DNA of 64,000 nt from assembly GCF_900156105.1 (NCBI RefSeq), contig NZ_FTMS01000002.1, forward strand, positions 211,922 to 275,921, in the 5' to 3' direction. A program made the translations under genes and the position numbers. Below the pieces are notes generated by a model. That model made no database searches and had not been told where the DNA came from. It worked only from the letters and a program-made list of their open reading frames with translations. This stretch comes from Alkalispirochaeta americana (GTDB lineage: Bacteria > Spirochaetota > Spirochaetia > DSM-27196 > Alkalispirochaetaceae). How positions within the stretch are numbered: the stretch's first letter is position 1; the number at the start of each line of letters is the position of its first letter. This document shows, piece by piece, positions 10,279 to 18,280 of the stretch.

Positions 10279-10353
10279 AGACCCTGAAGACCCTGAAGAC
10301 CCTGAAGAACCTGAAGAACCTGAAGAACCTGAAGAACCTGAAGAACCTGAAAC
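10274..10353. repeat. 9-bp tandem repeat at the tmk stop
   Basis: Three copies of CCTGAAGAC are followed by five copies of CCTGAAGAA and a partial ninth copy, CCTGAAAC. The tmk stop codon (10276-10278) is inside the first unit. Read one frame away from tmk, the repeat would encode Pro-Glu-Asp/Pro-Glu-Glu triplets up to a TGA at 10378. Because the unit is 9 bp, changes in copy number would not shift frame. Confidence 0.95.
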
Positions 10354-10434
10354 AGACAGGAATCCTCCTGGTTTCCCGTGAAGACCCTCGAATCATCACT
10401 TGTGCTTCCCTCCAGGCATGCCGATAGGAGCACT

Positions 10435-11052
10435 ATGAGGTCTCGTCTTTTCCTCCTGTGGACCCTGGCGGGGGTCTTTCTCCTGACCCCGGCCTTTCCA
10501 GGGGTCTCTTCGTCCCGCTTGATCTACCGGGAACAGTTATACCGACTCTATCATCAGCATTTCTACGCCTCTCCCCAGCGAATCGCAGAAAACATCTACT
10601 GGCTGGAGCAGGCCCTGCGAAGCGATTTTGCAAATCCCCTCTACGCCCTGGCAAGGATCTCTAACGAGCGGGAGTGGGAATGGTATCGCTACCTCTTCTC
10701 GATGCATATCAACTTGAAACTTACTGAACTGTACCTGCAATGGGGCACACAGTACATGAAATTCGAGGCTTTTTTTTACAACGCCCCCTGGCAACGACAA
10801 AATCTTGAGAGTCTGGAGCGAGCCGAGGAACTTTTTCGCTACGCCCTGGTCTACTGGGATGAGGCCCAGCGATGGAGTCAGGAAGCAGCACCGATCCGTT
10901 TCATCAGCCTGGACCGCATCCAGTACTGGGAAGACCAGCACCACCGGATACGCAGGGGATCGCTGAATTACGGCAGAATCATCGAACGCCACCTGGACCG
11001 GGTGGCTGAAGTTCGCTCGGCTTTTGAAGCGATGGACGAATCAACCTACTGA
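10435..11052 (+). CDS. Exported protein of unknown function
   Basis: A 205-residue protein starting at the ATG at 10435, chosen because TAGGAG lies just upstream and because MRSRLFLLWTLAGVFLL then forms a clean signal peptide. An upstream in-frame start at 10378 would bury that signal. The mature part is rich in aromatic residues and Arg/Glu, looks helical (LYRLYHQHFYASPQRIAENI, WQRQNLESLERAEELFRYAL), and may be a helical-repeat periplasmic protein. I do not recognise the family; it is probably lineage-specific. It follows tmk after the tandem repeat and ends 21 bp before the convergent queA. Confidence 0.7.
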   Translation: MRSRLFLLWTLAGVFLLTPAFPGVSSSRLIYREQLYRLYHQHFYASPQRIAENIYWLEQALRSDFANPLYALARISNEREWEWYRYLFSMHINLKLTELYLQWGTQYMKFEAFFYNAPWQRQNLESLERAEELFRYALVYWDEAQRWSQEAAPIRFISLDRIQYWEDQHHRIRRGSLNYGRIIERHLDRVAEVRSAFEAMDESTY

Positions 11053-11073
11053 CCGGCATCGTAGCGGCACCCC

Positions 11074-12102
11074 TTACCTGATCAGCATGGCGTCGCCATA
11101 GGAAAAAAAGCGGTATCGTTCTTCCACGGCCTGGCGGTACCACTCTTTGATATCCTCAGGAGTGGCAAAGGCGCTTACCAGAGCCAGCAGGGTGCTCCCG
11201 GGGGTGTGAAAATTGGTAAAAAGCTGATCCACCACCCGGAATCGGTAACCGGGGTAGATAAAAATTCCCGTTTCGTCTTCTCCCGCCTCCACCCTCTGGA
11301 GAGCCTCGTTCCAGGCAGACTCCAGCGTGCGCACCGCCGTGGTTCCCACAGCAAGGACGGGCCGTCCTTCGTCCTTTGCCTTCCCGATCGCCCGGGCTGT
11401 CTCCCGAGAGACACTGTAGCGCTCACTGTGCATTTTGTGCTCTTCAAGGACCTCCGTCCTTACGGGAAGAAAGGTGCCGATCCCCACGTGAAGGGTAACA
11501 AAGTGGATCTCAACCCCTCGATCCCCCAGGGCCTGGAGCATATCCCGGGTAAAATGCAACCCCGCCGTGGGGGCCGCCACGCTTCCCACGGTGCGGGCAT
11601 AGACCGTCTGATATCGCTGGGCATCGTCGGAGGAATCGCTCCGGTGGATATAAGGGGGCAACGGAATGTGACCGTGCTCCTCAAGCCACTGATCCGTTAC
11701 AGGCTGCGAGAAGGTGAGTTCCCGGTAGGGTGGTTCCACAGAAGAGATCCGTGCTGTGACCCCCGAGGGATCAAAGCGAAAGACACGTCCCAGACGTTGC
11801 TTCTTTGTGTTGGGGCCGATCGCAAGCCACCGATTTTCCCCGCGGGGCTCCACCAGAAGAAATTCCTGGCTGGAACCGGTATCCACCGTCCTGGCATAGA
11901 CCCGGGCACGACGGACACGGGAATCGTTGAAGACCATCACCGTCCCGGGCGCTACCGCGTCGATGATATCGGTCATGACCCGATGCTCTACACCACCTGT
12001 TGCCCGGTGAGCCAGAAAGAGGCGGCTCGCACCCCGCTCCCGGGGCGGCTCCTGGGCGATCAGTTCCTGGGGTAAATCAAAAAAGAGATCGCTGGTCTTC
12101 AC
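11074..12102 (-). CDS. queA: S-adenosylmethionine:tRNA ribosyltransferase-isomerase QueA
   Basis: A QueA protein of about 342 residues, starting at [17 protein letters not shown] and containing the family signatures [45 protein letters not shown] and [16 protein letters not shown]. It transfers ribosyl from SAM to preQ1 in tRNA, forming epoxyqueuosine. I chose the GTG at 12100-12102 because GGAG sits nine bases upstream and the N-terminus then matches the family. The ATG three codons earlier and a TTG at 12153 are alternatives. The gene overlaps the end of ruvB, so the two are probably translationally coupled. Confidence 0.93.
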   Translation of the reverse strand: MKTSDLFFDLPQELIAQEPPRERGASRLFLAHRATGGVEHRVMTDIIDAVAPGTVMVFNDSRVRRARVYARTVDTGSSQEFLLVEPRGENRWLAIGPNTKKQRLGRVFRFDPSGVTARISSVEPPYRELTFSQPVTDQWLEEHGHIPLPPYIHRSDSSDDAQRYQTVYARTVGSVAAPTAGLHFTRDMLQALGDRGVEIHFVTLHVGIGTFLPVRTEVLEEHKMHSERYSVSRETARAIGKAKDEGRPVLAVGTTAVRTLESAWNEALQRVEAGEDETGIFIYPGYRFRVVDQLFTNFHTPGSTLLALVSAFATPEDIKEWYRQAVEERYRFFSYGDAMLIR

Positions 12103-13108
12103 CTGTTTCATCTCCTGGAAGCCCGAGTACAGCGTAGGCTCGAGGCGTGGCAATCCGGCCCCGGGCGGTACGCTGAAGAAGGCCCTGCTGGATAAGAAAG
12201 GGCTCGTAAAAAACTTCCAGGGAGTCCAGCTCCTCCCCCACCGATATAGCCAGCGTCTCAGCTCCTACAGGCCCGCCTTGATACATTTCCACGATAGCCC
12301 GAAGGATCTGCCGATCCTGCTCTTCGAGACCGTACTGATCGATGTTAAGCCGTTCCATCCCCTCCCGGACAACAGCCCCGGTAATTACTCCCTCACCCAG
12401 AATCTGGGCGAAGTCGCGCATCCTCCGGACCAGACGGTTTGCCACCCGGGGGGTTCCCCGGCAGGTATCAGCAAGAAGAAGAACCGCTTCTTCCCGAATA
12501 GCTATTTCCAGGATGGACGAGGTGCGGCGGATAATTGCCGCGAGCTCATCCTGAGTATAGTAATCCAGACGGACAGGGATTCCGAAGCGCGTATACAGGG
12601 GGCTTGCCACCATGCCGGGCCTGGTGGTTGCTCCCACCAGAGTGAAACGCGGCAGAGGAACTCTCAGGGTGCGTGCGCTGGGCCCCTGCCCGATCACCCA
12701 ATCGATCTCGTAGTCCTCCATGGCCACATAGAGCATCTCTTCCAGAGAGCTCTTCAGTCGGTGAATCTCGTCGATAAAGAAGACCGTCCCCTCCTGGAGT
12801 GACGTCAGTATACCGGCCAGATCCTTGGGCTTTTCCAGAGCCGGCGCCGCCGTAACCCGCAGGTCGGCGCCCATCTCGTGGGCGATGATGCTGGCCAGGG
12901 TGGTTTTTCCCAGCCCTGGCGGCCCCGAGAGGAAAACATGGTCCAGCGATTCCTGCCGCTCCCGGGCCGCCTGGATAAAAACACGCAGATTCGCCTTGAT
13001 TTGCTCCTGACCCAAAAAGTCTTCCAGCAACCGTGGCCGCAGCTCGTTTTCCCGGTGGTCCTGCTCTTCGAAGTCGGGTCGCAGAGGATGCTCGTCGTTG
13101 GATGTCAT
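12077..13108 (-). CDS. ruvB: Holliday junction branch migration helicase RuvB
   Basis: A 343-residue AAA+ ATPase of standard RuvB length. It shows the N-terminal [12 protein letters not shown], Walker [12 protein letters not shown] (about residues 61-71), Walker [10 protein letters not shown], sensor 1 GATTRPG, the arginine-finger region LYTRFGIP, and a C-terminal winged-helix domain ([16 protein letters not shown]). Hexameric RuvB drives branch migration of Holliday junctions with RuvA. Its start overlaps the ruvA stop by 4 bp, and its end overlaps queA. Having ruvC, ruvA and ruvB in one run gives the complete resolvasome. Confidence 0.97.
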   Translation of the reverse strand: MTSNDEHPLRPDFEEQDHRENELRPRLLEDFLGQEQIKANLRVFIQAARERQESLDHVFLSGPPGLGKTTLASIIAHEMGADLRVTAAPALEKPKDLAGILTSLQEGTVFFIDEIHRLKSSLEEMLYVAMEDYEIDWVIGQGPSARTLRVPLPRFTLVGATTRPGMVASPLYTRFGIPVRLDYYTQDELAAIIRRTSSILEIAIREEAVLLLADTCRGTPRVANRLVRRMRDFAQILGEGVITGAVVREGMERLNIDQYGLEEQDRQILRAIVEMYQGGPVGAETLAISVGEELDSLEVFYEPFLIQQGLLQRTARGRIATPRAYAVLGLPGDETGEDQRSLF

Positions 13109-13758
13109 GAACTCAACTCCCTGATGGCCCGGCGGAACAGCTCCTGTTCCTGCTGATCGGTGACAGCCGAGGCGCTCCCCTTCCGGGAAGACTCCCCGTC
13201 GGGGGGTGACAGGCTTTTTAGCTCCCCGTAGAGACGATCCAGTACCTTTCGAACCGCCCCTTTATCGTAGCCCATATCTACCAGTGCCGTGGCCAGCTCT
13301 TCCAGGGGACCTGCCGGAGCGGGTGAAGAGGCCTTGCCGGAAGGTTCCTCCCGGACCAGATGCCCTTTCAACTGGAGAATCATCTTCTGGGCCGTTTTGG
13401 TCCCCAGTCCCGGAATTCGGGTCAGGGACGAAAGATCCTCTTCTTCCAGAAACTGGGTAAGCTGCGTTACGGTAGTTCCCGAGAGGATTTTCAGGGCCTG
13501 GCGCGGTCCTATGCCGGGAACGGTGATGAGTTGCAAAAAGGCCTGGCGCTCTGAATCGGTCCAGAATCCGAAGAGTTTCAAGAGATCTTCGCGAGTTTGC
13601 AGGTACACCAGGAGTCGGACGGGCTCACTTCGTTCTGCGGCCAGAGACGCCTGGAAGGTCGCGGCGCTCACCTCAAGTTCCCACTCGATACCGCCAGTTT
13701 CCAGAAAGAGAAACGGAAACTGATGCCCCGAGATCCGTCCTGTCAGGCTATGAAACAT
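13105..13758 (-). CDS. ruvA: Holliday junction DNA-binding protein RuvA
   Basis: A 217-residue protein with an N-terminal OB-fold ([12 protein letters not shown], then a [20 protein letters not shown] segment). Two helix-hairpin-helix motifs follow, [13 protein letters not shown] (about residues 78-90) and [13 protein letters not shown] (about 113-125). After a Pro/Ser-rich linker comes a C-terminal UBA-like domain that contacts RuvB. It binds four-way junctions as a tetramer and loads RuvB. It lies 2-3 bp after ruvC and overlaps ruvB by ATGA. Confidence 0.95.
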   Translation of the reverse strand: MFHSLTGRISGHQFPFLFLETGGIEWELEVSAATFQASLAAERSEPVRLLVYLQTREDLLKLFGFWTDSERQAFLQLITVPGIGPRQALKILSGTTVTQLTQFLEEEDLSSLTRIPGLGTKTAQKMILQLKGHLVREEPSGKASSPAPAGPLEELATALVDMGYDKGAVRKVLDRLYGELKSLSPPDGESSRKGSASAVTDQQEQELFRRAIRELSS

Positions 13759-13761
13759 CGA

Positions 13762-14241
13762 TCACCTCCCAAAGCAACTATGCAGGCGTGTAACAGCGGC
13801 TGCAAGCGCGTCAGCAGCATGGTCAGGCCGAGGGGGGGCCTTTAGCCCCAGAATAACGCGGACCATCTGGATAACCTGCTCCTTATCGGCTTGACCGTTT
13901 CCTACAACGGCTTGCTTGATCTGTTGCGGGGTGTATTCCTGCGCATCAAGGCGAAACTGGGCAAGCGCCAAAAGAACCACCCCCCGAGCCTGGGCCACGG
14001 GAATGGCGCTGGTGACGTTTTTTGTGAAGTAAAGCCCTTCAATCCCGGCATAGTCCGGCCTGTGGGTCCGAAGAAGATCGGAAAGCACAGAGTATATGGT
14101 TTCCAGACGCTCACCCGATGAAGCATGAGCCGACGTTTTGATCACTCCGAAATCGAGACATTCCAGACGACCCCCGGCTTCCCGGATAATTCCATAGCCC
14201 GTCGAGGCAAGGCCCGGGTCCACGCCGAGGATTACCGCCAT
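13762..14241 (-). CDS. ruvC: Crossover junction endodeoxyribonuclease RuvC
   Basis: A 159-residue resolvase of normal length. Catalytic acidic residues are visible in ILGVDPGLASTGYG (Asp7), in IEGLYF, and in the C-terminal DHAADALAAA motif. It cleaves Holliday junctions symmetrically after RuvAB-driven migration. Its ATG overlaps the yebC stop by one base (TGATG), and ruvA follows almost without a gap, so yebC-ruvC-ruvA-ruvB-queA is read as one translationally coupled operon. Confidence 0.95.
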   Translation of the reverse strand: MAVILGVDPGLASTGYGIIREAGGRLECLDFGVIKTSAHASSGERLETIYSVLSDLLRTHRPDYAGIEGLYFTKNVTSAIPVAQARGVVLLALAQFRLDAQEYTPQQIKQAVVGNGQADKEQVIQMVRVILGLKAPPRPDHAADALAAAVTRLHSCFGR

Positions 14242-14984
14242 CAGCCCTCGGGATCGAAATCGTCGGGGATATCCAGGTTGGTAGCGACCTCCTGGACATC
14301 GTCATGATCGTCCAGAAGCTCTATCAGCCGGATGGCCTTCCGGGTTTTCTCAGGATCAAGGGAGACCGTGGCATCGGGAACCCGCGATATTTCTGCCATA
14401 TCGTGCTCAAACCCTGCCGAGCCGAGAGCTTCCAGAACCGCCTCGAAGTCATCGGGAGCGGTGGTTACCTCAATTGTTCCGCCACTGTCGGCGACGTCGT
14501 CGGCACCGGCCTCAAGGGCCACTTCCATGATTTCGTCCTCGCTGTACCGCTCGGCGCTGTACGCGATAACACCCTTGCGGTTAAAGAGGTAGGAGACACA
14601 GCCGTTTTCCCCCAGGTTTCCCCCGTTCTTGGCAAGAATGCTTCGAACATCGGCAGCGGTGCGGTTCTTGTTATCCGTCAGGGCGTCGATCAGGATCGCA
14701 ACCCCACCGGGTCCGTAGCCCTCGTAGGAGAGCTCCACGTAATCGGCTCCACCAAGCTCGCCGGTTCCTTTTTTTATCGCCCTGTCTATGTTGTCCTTGG
14801 GCATGTTGGCGCCCTTGGCTTTGGTTATAGCCGTGCGGAGGCGGGGATTGCTCTCGAGTTCGCCACCCCCGAGACGCGCGGCGATGGTTATTTCCTTGAT
14901 TATCTTTGAGAAAACTTTTCCGCGCTTTGCATCCTGCGCGCCTTTTTTGTGCCGTATTGTGGCCCATTTACTATGGCCGGACAT
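14241..14984 (-). CDS. yebC: YebC/PmpR-family protein (TACO1-like)
   Basis: A 247-residue protein beginning MSGHSKWATIRHKKGAQDAK, the classic YebC N-terminus. The ATG at 14982-14984 is preceded by AGAGGAGA, whereas a longer in-frame start at 15047 lacks support. Other family motifs are NPRLRTAITKAKGANMP, YEGYGPGGVA and ENGCVSYLF. Family members have been described as transcription regulators and as factors relieving ribosome stalling on proline-rich stretches. The yebC-ruvC-ruvA-ruvB order is common across bacteria. Confidence 0.95.
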   Translation of the reverse strand: MSGHSKWATIRHKKGAQDAKRGKVFSKIIKEITIAARLGGGELESNPRLRTAITKAKGANMPKDNIDRAIKKGTGELGGADYVELSYEGYGPGGVAILIDALTDNKNRTAADVRSILAKNGGNLGENGCVSYLFNRKGVIAYSAERYSEDEIMEVALEAGADDVADSGGTIEVTTAPDDFEAVLEALGSAGFEHDMAEISRVPDATVSLDPEKTRKAIRLIELLDDHDDVQEVATNLDIPDDFDPEG

Positions 14985-15083
14985 GAAATCTCCTCTGGGT
15001 ATCTGGAGTGGTGAAAGGAAACTATCACTTGACCCCGGAGGTGTCAAGGTTTTGGCAGTTTCGGGGGGTGTGGTTTCAGCGGT

Positions 15084-16397
15084 TCATCGGGCAGCGTTTC
15101 CGGTCTCGTTGATTTCCCGGAAGGCCTCCCTGAGAAAGGTGTCCAGAAGCATCCAGTGCCGGGGGGCAAGGCGGTACCATCCTTCGCTTGCATCGCCTTC
15201 TTTGCGGTCCTCTTTGGCCCCAGGGATGGGAACCTTCCAGCGGTCGAGTGTTTCGGGGATAAACGATTCCAGGGGAGCCCCAAAGCGATCCAGGAAGGTC
15301 CTGCGCGATATCCCCCGGCGCGTGCGAAAGCCCATCATGATTACCTCCTTGAGGTAGTCCGTCGGGGAGATTTCTTCAATCTCCAGTCCCCGGGAAGGAT
15401 CAGAGCAGTAGAGGGCCAGATCACGGGTATTGGTAAGACGGCGTGGTGAGGGCGAGAGGATGGTTCCCACCGCACCAGGACCGATCCCCAAGTAAGGTCT
15501 CATCTGCCAGTAGGCACAGTTGTGGTGGCTCTCGCTATCAGGCAGGGCGTAACTTGAAACCTCGTAACGGGAAAACCCCCGACCACGCAACAAGTGATCC
15601 AGAAAGGCTCGTTCCGCCAGAATCTCTTCCTCGGGAGCGGTCCGGAAGGTTCCCCGGCGAAGATCCCGACCCAGGGGAGTTTCCGGTTCCAGGGTGAGTT
15701 CATAGACCGAAAGATGATCCGCACCGGCGGCAAGGACCCCCTCAAGATCCTGTTGCAAGGCGCTGTTGTTTCGGCCGGGGATTCCGGCGATGATATCAGC
15801 ACTCCAGCGTCGCTGTTTGCCTGCCGCATCTCGCCAGTGATTGTGCACCAGATCGATACCCCGCTGGACAGTGTCGGGATCTATTTTCCGGCCGATTCGC
15901 TGAAGCGCCCCTGCGTCAAGGGATTGTACTCCCACAGAGAGGCGGTTGATCCCTGCCTGGCTGGCTTCTTCCAGAAATTGTGGCGTTATGTCTTCAGGGT
16001 TTGCCTCCAGAGTAGCCTCCTTGGCAAGACCCAAACGCCGCACAAGGGCAAAGAGCTTCTTCCGTGCTGTGGGAACCAGCGCAGAAGGCGTGCCCCCGCC
16101 AAGATACATCGTGGCAAGAGGGGCGCCACCCGAGGCGGGTGTATCCGGAGCAGACGCACCAGGGACAGAGCCAGACAGCCCGTCCTGCCCGGGTAGCCCG
16201 TTCTGCCCGGGGGGGTAATCCGAAGGGGTTTCATCCAGAAGGAGCGGGAGGAGTTCCTCAGCCTGACGGGAAATTGCCTCCACCACCTCATTCTGACGCT
16301 TTTCGGAGACGCCACAACGGGTATAGAAATCGCAGTAATCGCAACGGGATCTGCAAAAGGGGATATGGATATAGAGGTGGCCACCAATCAGGTTCAC
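15084..16397 (-). CDS. hemW: HemW-like radical SAM protein
   Basis: A 437-residue radical SAM protein. The [4Fe-4S] ligands are in IPFCRSRCDYCDFY (residues about 13-26). Other family motifs are TMYLGGGTPSAL, SVGVQSLDAGALQRIGR, ADIIAGIPG and the HemW-type HNCAYWQM followed by GIGPGAVG. HemW binds heme and is not coproporphyrinogen oxidase itself, although many are annotated so. Between the cluster and the GGGTPS motif there is an unusual Gly/Pro/Ser insert (about residues 60-90) encoded partly by an 18-bp tandem duplication. The start is a GTG with GAGGG four bases upstream. Confidence 0.88.
   Translation of the reverse strand: MNLIGGHLYIHIPFCRSRCDYCDFYTRCGVSEKRQNEVVEAISRQAEELLPLLLDETPSDYPPGQNGLPGQDGLSGSVPGASAPDTPASGGAPLATMYLGGGTPSALVPTARKKLFALVRRLGLAKEATLEANPEDITPQFLEEASQAGINRLSVGVQSLDAGALQRIGRKIDPDTVQRGIDLVHNHWRDAAGKQRRWSADIIAGIPGRNNSALQQDLEGVLAAGADHLSVYELTLEPETPLGRDLRRGTFRTAPEEEILAERAFLDHLLRGRGFSRYEVSSYALPDSESHHNCAYWQMRPYLGIGPGAVGTILSPSPRRLTNTRDLALYCSDPSRGLEIEEISPTDYLKEVIMMGFRTRRGISRRTFLDRFGAPLESFIPETLDRWKVPIPGAKEDRKEGDASEGWYRLAPRHWMLLDTFLREAFREINETGNAAR
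16177..16212. repeat. 18-bp tandem duplication inside hemW
   Basis: Two near-identical 18-bp units, AGCCCGTCCTGCCCGGGT and AGCCCGTTCTGCCCGGGG. Read on the minus strand they encode PGQNGL-PGQDGL within a low-complexity insert of HemW. Confidence 0.85.
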
Positions 16398-16425
16398 AAA
16401 GCCCTCAACGGCATAGTGCCCTCAG

Positions 16426-16452
16426 GGAAATACCGGAAATACCGGAAATACC
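16426..16452. repeat. Intergenic 9-bp triplication
   Basis: Three perfect copies of GGAAATACC lie between the hemW start and the end of the S26-family gene. No function is visible. The unit length matches the larger array after tmk. Confidence 0.9.
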
Positions 16453-16478
16453 AGGAGACATCTCAAGTGGTTTCATGG

Positions 16479-17105
16479 CTACATCTCCGGGAGGTTTTCT
16501 GCTGCCTGCTGCTCCTTCCGGGGATACAGAACCTTTCTGCGCTCCCGAGGCCATACGATGGACTGAACGCGAAACAGCAGATCCTCCTCAGAAACCACTC
16601 CGACAACCCGCGAATCGGCTCTTCCTGGTTCCAGGGCGAGAAGGAAAACCTCTCCCTCCTGAACCAGGATCTCTTCCTGGCGATGAGGAAGATCACGATG
16701 AAGGTAGGGAATCGTGTATCGGGCGGATCCCACAGAGACCCCCTGATGATCCCAGATGACACGATCGCCGGGCAGGGCTGCCACAAATCTCAAAACCGGG
16801 CCACCCACAGGATGCGGATAGGGTTCCCGGGGGCCATCGCTACGAAACCGGGCGATCCGTTCCCGCAAGGTAGGTGTTGTCCGAAACGGTGCGCGTGCAA
16901 ACACAAGGGTTCCTCTTTGAAGAACCTTGGTGTCGCGGTGAGCCAGCACCAGATCTCCCTCGACAAGAAGTGGAGCAAGAGATGTTCCCTGGACGGATAT
17001 CAAGGCCGGGCCATAGGATCGAAATCCCACGTAGACCGCCACCACAAAGAGAAGATGCAACACCAGAATGCCCCGGAGACCTTTGCGTTTTGATCTATCG
17101 CTCAC
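16479..17105 (-). CDS. Signal peptidase I-like (S26 family) protein with altered general base
   Basis: A 208-residue protein with an N-terminal membrane segment (about residues 13-31), the serine box VQGTSLAPLLVEGD and the C-terminal box ADSRVVGVV of the S26 fold. In the lysine box, the neighbouring LepB reads KRAVGVGGD, but this protein reads RFVAALPGD, so the usual catalytic Lys position is Arg. Either catalysis differs or the protein is a non-canonical paralogue. It starts at a GTG placed within a short 13-bp direct repeat (about 17095-17130) downstream of lepB. The tandem arrangement with lepB suggests duplication and divergence. Confidence 0.75.
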   Translation of the reverse strand: MSDRSKRKGLRGILVLHLLFVVAVYVGFRSYGPALISVQGTSLAPLLVEGDLVLAHRDTKVLQRGTLVFARAPFRTTPTLRERIARFRSDGPREPYPHPVGGPVLRFVAALPGDRVIWDHQGVSVGSARYTIPYLHRDLPHRQEEILVQEGEVFLLALEPGRADSRVVGVVSEEDLLFRVQSIVWPRERRKVLYPRKEQQAAENLPEM

Positions 17106-17169
17106 AGTAGACGCTCACAGCAGATGCTCACAATCCAGCCGTACCAACTCTGGGAAATCATGAAAGGCC

Positions 17170-18195
17170 TCAGTGGATACGCCCCATTCTGTCGAGTGGC
17201 CAGTAAATAACCATGGATCGGCCCAGAACGTTCTCTTCATGAACCGGGCCAAAGTAACGCCCGTCCCGGGAATTGTCCCGGTTGTCTCCCAGGCCGAAAA
17301 TGCGCTCCGGGGGCACATACCATCCATTCTCGATAAATTGATAGCGCTGACGATAGCGGGTGTTGTGAGGTGCCGCCGAAAAAAGCGTGCCCTGACGAAC
17401 CAGCTCGAACGCAAAGGGGTCTCGTATTCCTCTGTGCTGAAGACGTGCCAGGGCCTCAGATTCTTTCCTTGACAGGGAGATATTCAGATCTCTGTAAGCC
17501 AGGGCCCGGGCTCCCTCGTGGAGTATCTCGTAGTCGGAATCATCCAGGAGGCGTTGCAGGGTGTAATGCTTTCCCGTGAGTTCCTGAAACTCCTCCTCGG
17601 GAACCCAGCGGTCCCCACCGGGAGGGAGAACCTGGAGGTTTCCGTAGAGATCGTTGCGAAACCGATCGCCGCCAACTCCCACGGCACGTTTGATCAAGAG
17701 TTGCGCACGGGCCTCGTCGCTGATAGCATCCCGGTCAATATCGACCAGCGATAACGTCAACATATAGATAGTGCGCTGTGCGATGGTAAAGAGTGTTCCT
17801 CTACTGATGTAGGAGGGGTTCAGAAAGATGAGCACATCGTTGCGCTGGGGCCTTACAAGACCGGGTAATTTTTGAAGGCCCGGCAGGAGCTCCGGACCAT
17901 AGAGCATCTTGTTGACGAAAATTCTGTCGCCTTCAATAAAGGTGCGAATCATGGATCCCGAGGGAATTCGATAGGCCTGAAGAAAGAACTGATTGATCAC
18001 CAGCACAAGAAGCGCCGCTTGAAAGAAGGCCTCGACCCAGTCTCGAACCGGATGCTTGCGAGCCTGTTTCAGACGACTTTTTGCCTTTCTGCGAGCCCTC
18101 AGGGTGAGTAGATATTCCGTAAACTGTACCAAGCGGAGAGAGAACGCACGCATGGGACGGAGGCTATCACGCGATAGAAGGGTTGACAAGCACAT
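17170..18195 (-). CDS. lepB: Signal peptidase I
   Basis: A 341-residue type I leader peptidase. A charged N-terminus is followed by a membrane segment (WVEAFFQAALLVLVINQFF), the catalytic serine box AYRIPSGSMIRTF, the lysine box LLIKRAVGVGGDRF, and GLGDNRDNSRDGRYFGPV near the C-terminus. It cleaves signal peptides at the outer face of the inner membrane. It is longer than minimal enzymes because of inserts between the serine and lysine boxes and within the cap. An internal ATG at 18153 is an alternative start giving 327 residues. It is divergent from the SUMF1-domain gene. Confidence 0.92.
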   Translation of the reverse strand: MCLSTLLSRDSLRPMRAFSLRLVQFTEYLLTLRARRKAKSRLKQARKHPVRDWVEAFFQAALLVLVINQFFLQAYRIPSGSMIRTFIEGDRIFVNKMLYGPELLPGLQKLPGLVRPQRNDVLIFLNPSYISRGTLFTIAQRTIYMLTLSLVDIDRDAISDEARAQLLIKRAVGVGGDRFRNDLYGNLQVLPPGGDRWVPEEEFQELTGKHYTLQRLLDDSDYEILHEGARALAYRDLNISLSRKESEALARLQHRGIRDPFAFELVRQGTLFSAAPHNTRYRQRYQFIENGWYVPPERIFGLGDNRDNSRDGRYFGPVHEENVLGRSMVIYWPLDRMGRIH

Positions 18196-18201
18196 CGCTC
18201 G

Positions 18202-18230
18202 TTGACACGCCCGAAGGGGCTACCTATACT
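18202..18230 (+). promoter_or_regulatory. Consensus-like sigma-70 promoter for the PEGA/SUMF1 gene
   Basis: TTGACA at 18202-18207, a 17-bp spacer, and TATACT at 18225-18230. The predicted transcript starts near 18237, about 45 bases before the ATG at 18281. Confidence 0.75.
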
Positions 18231-18280
18231 CCCTAGCTGGAACTGCCCTGAATCGAGCCGCACCAGAACATGGGAAGAAT

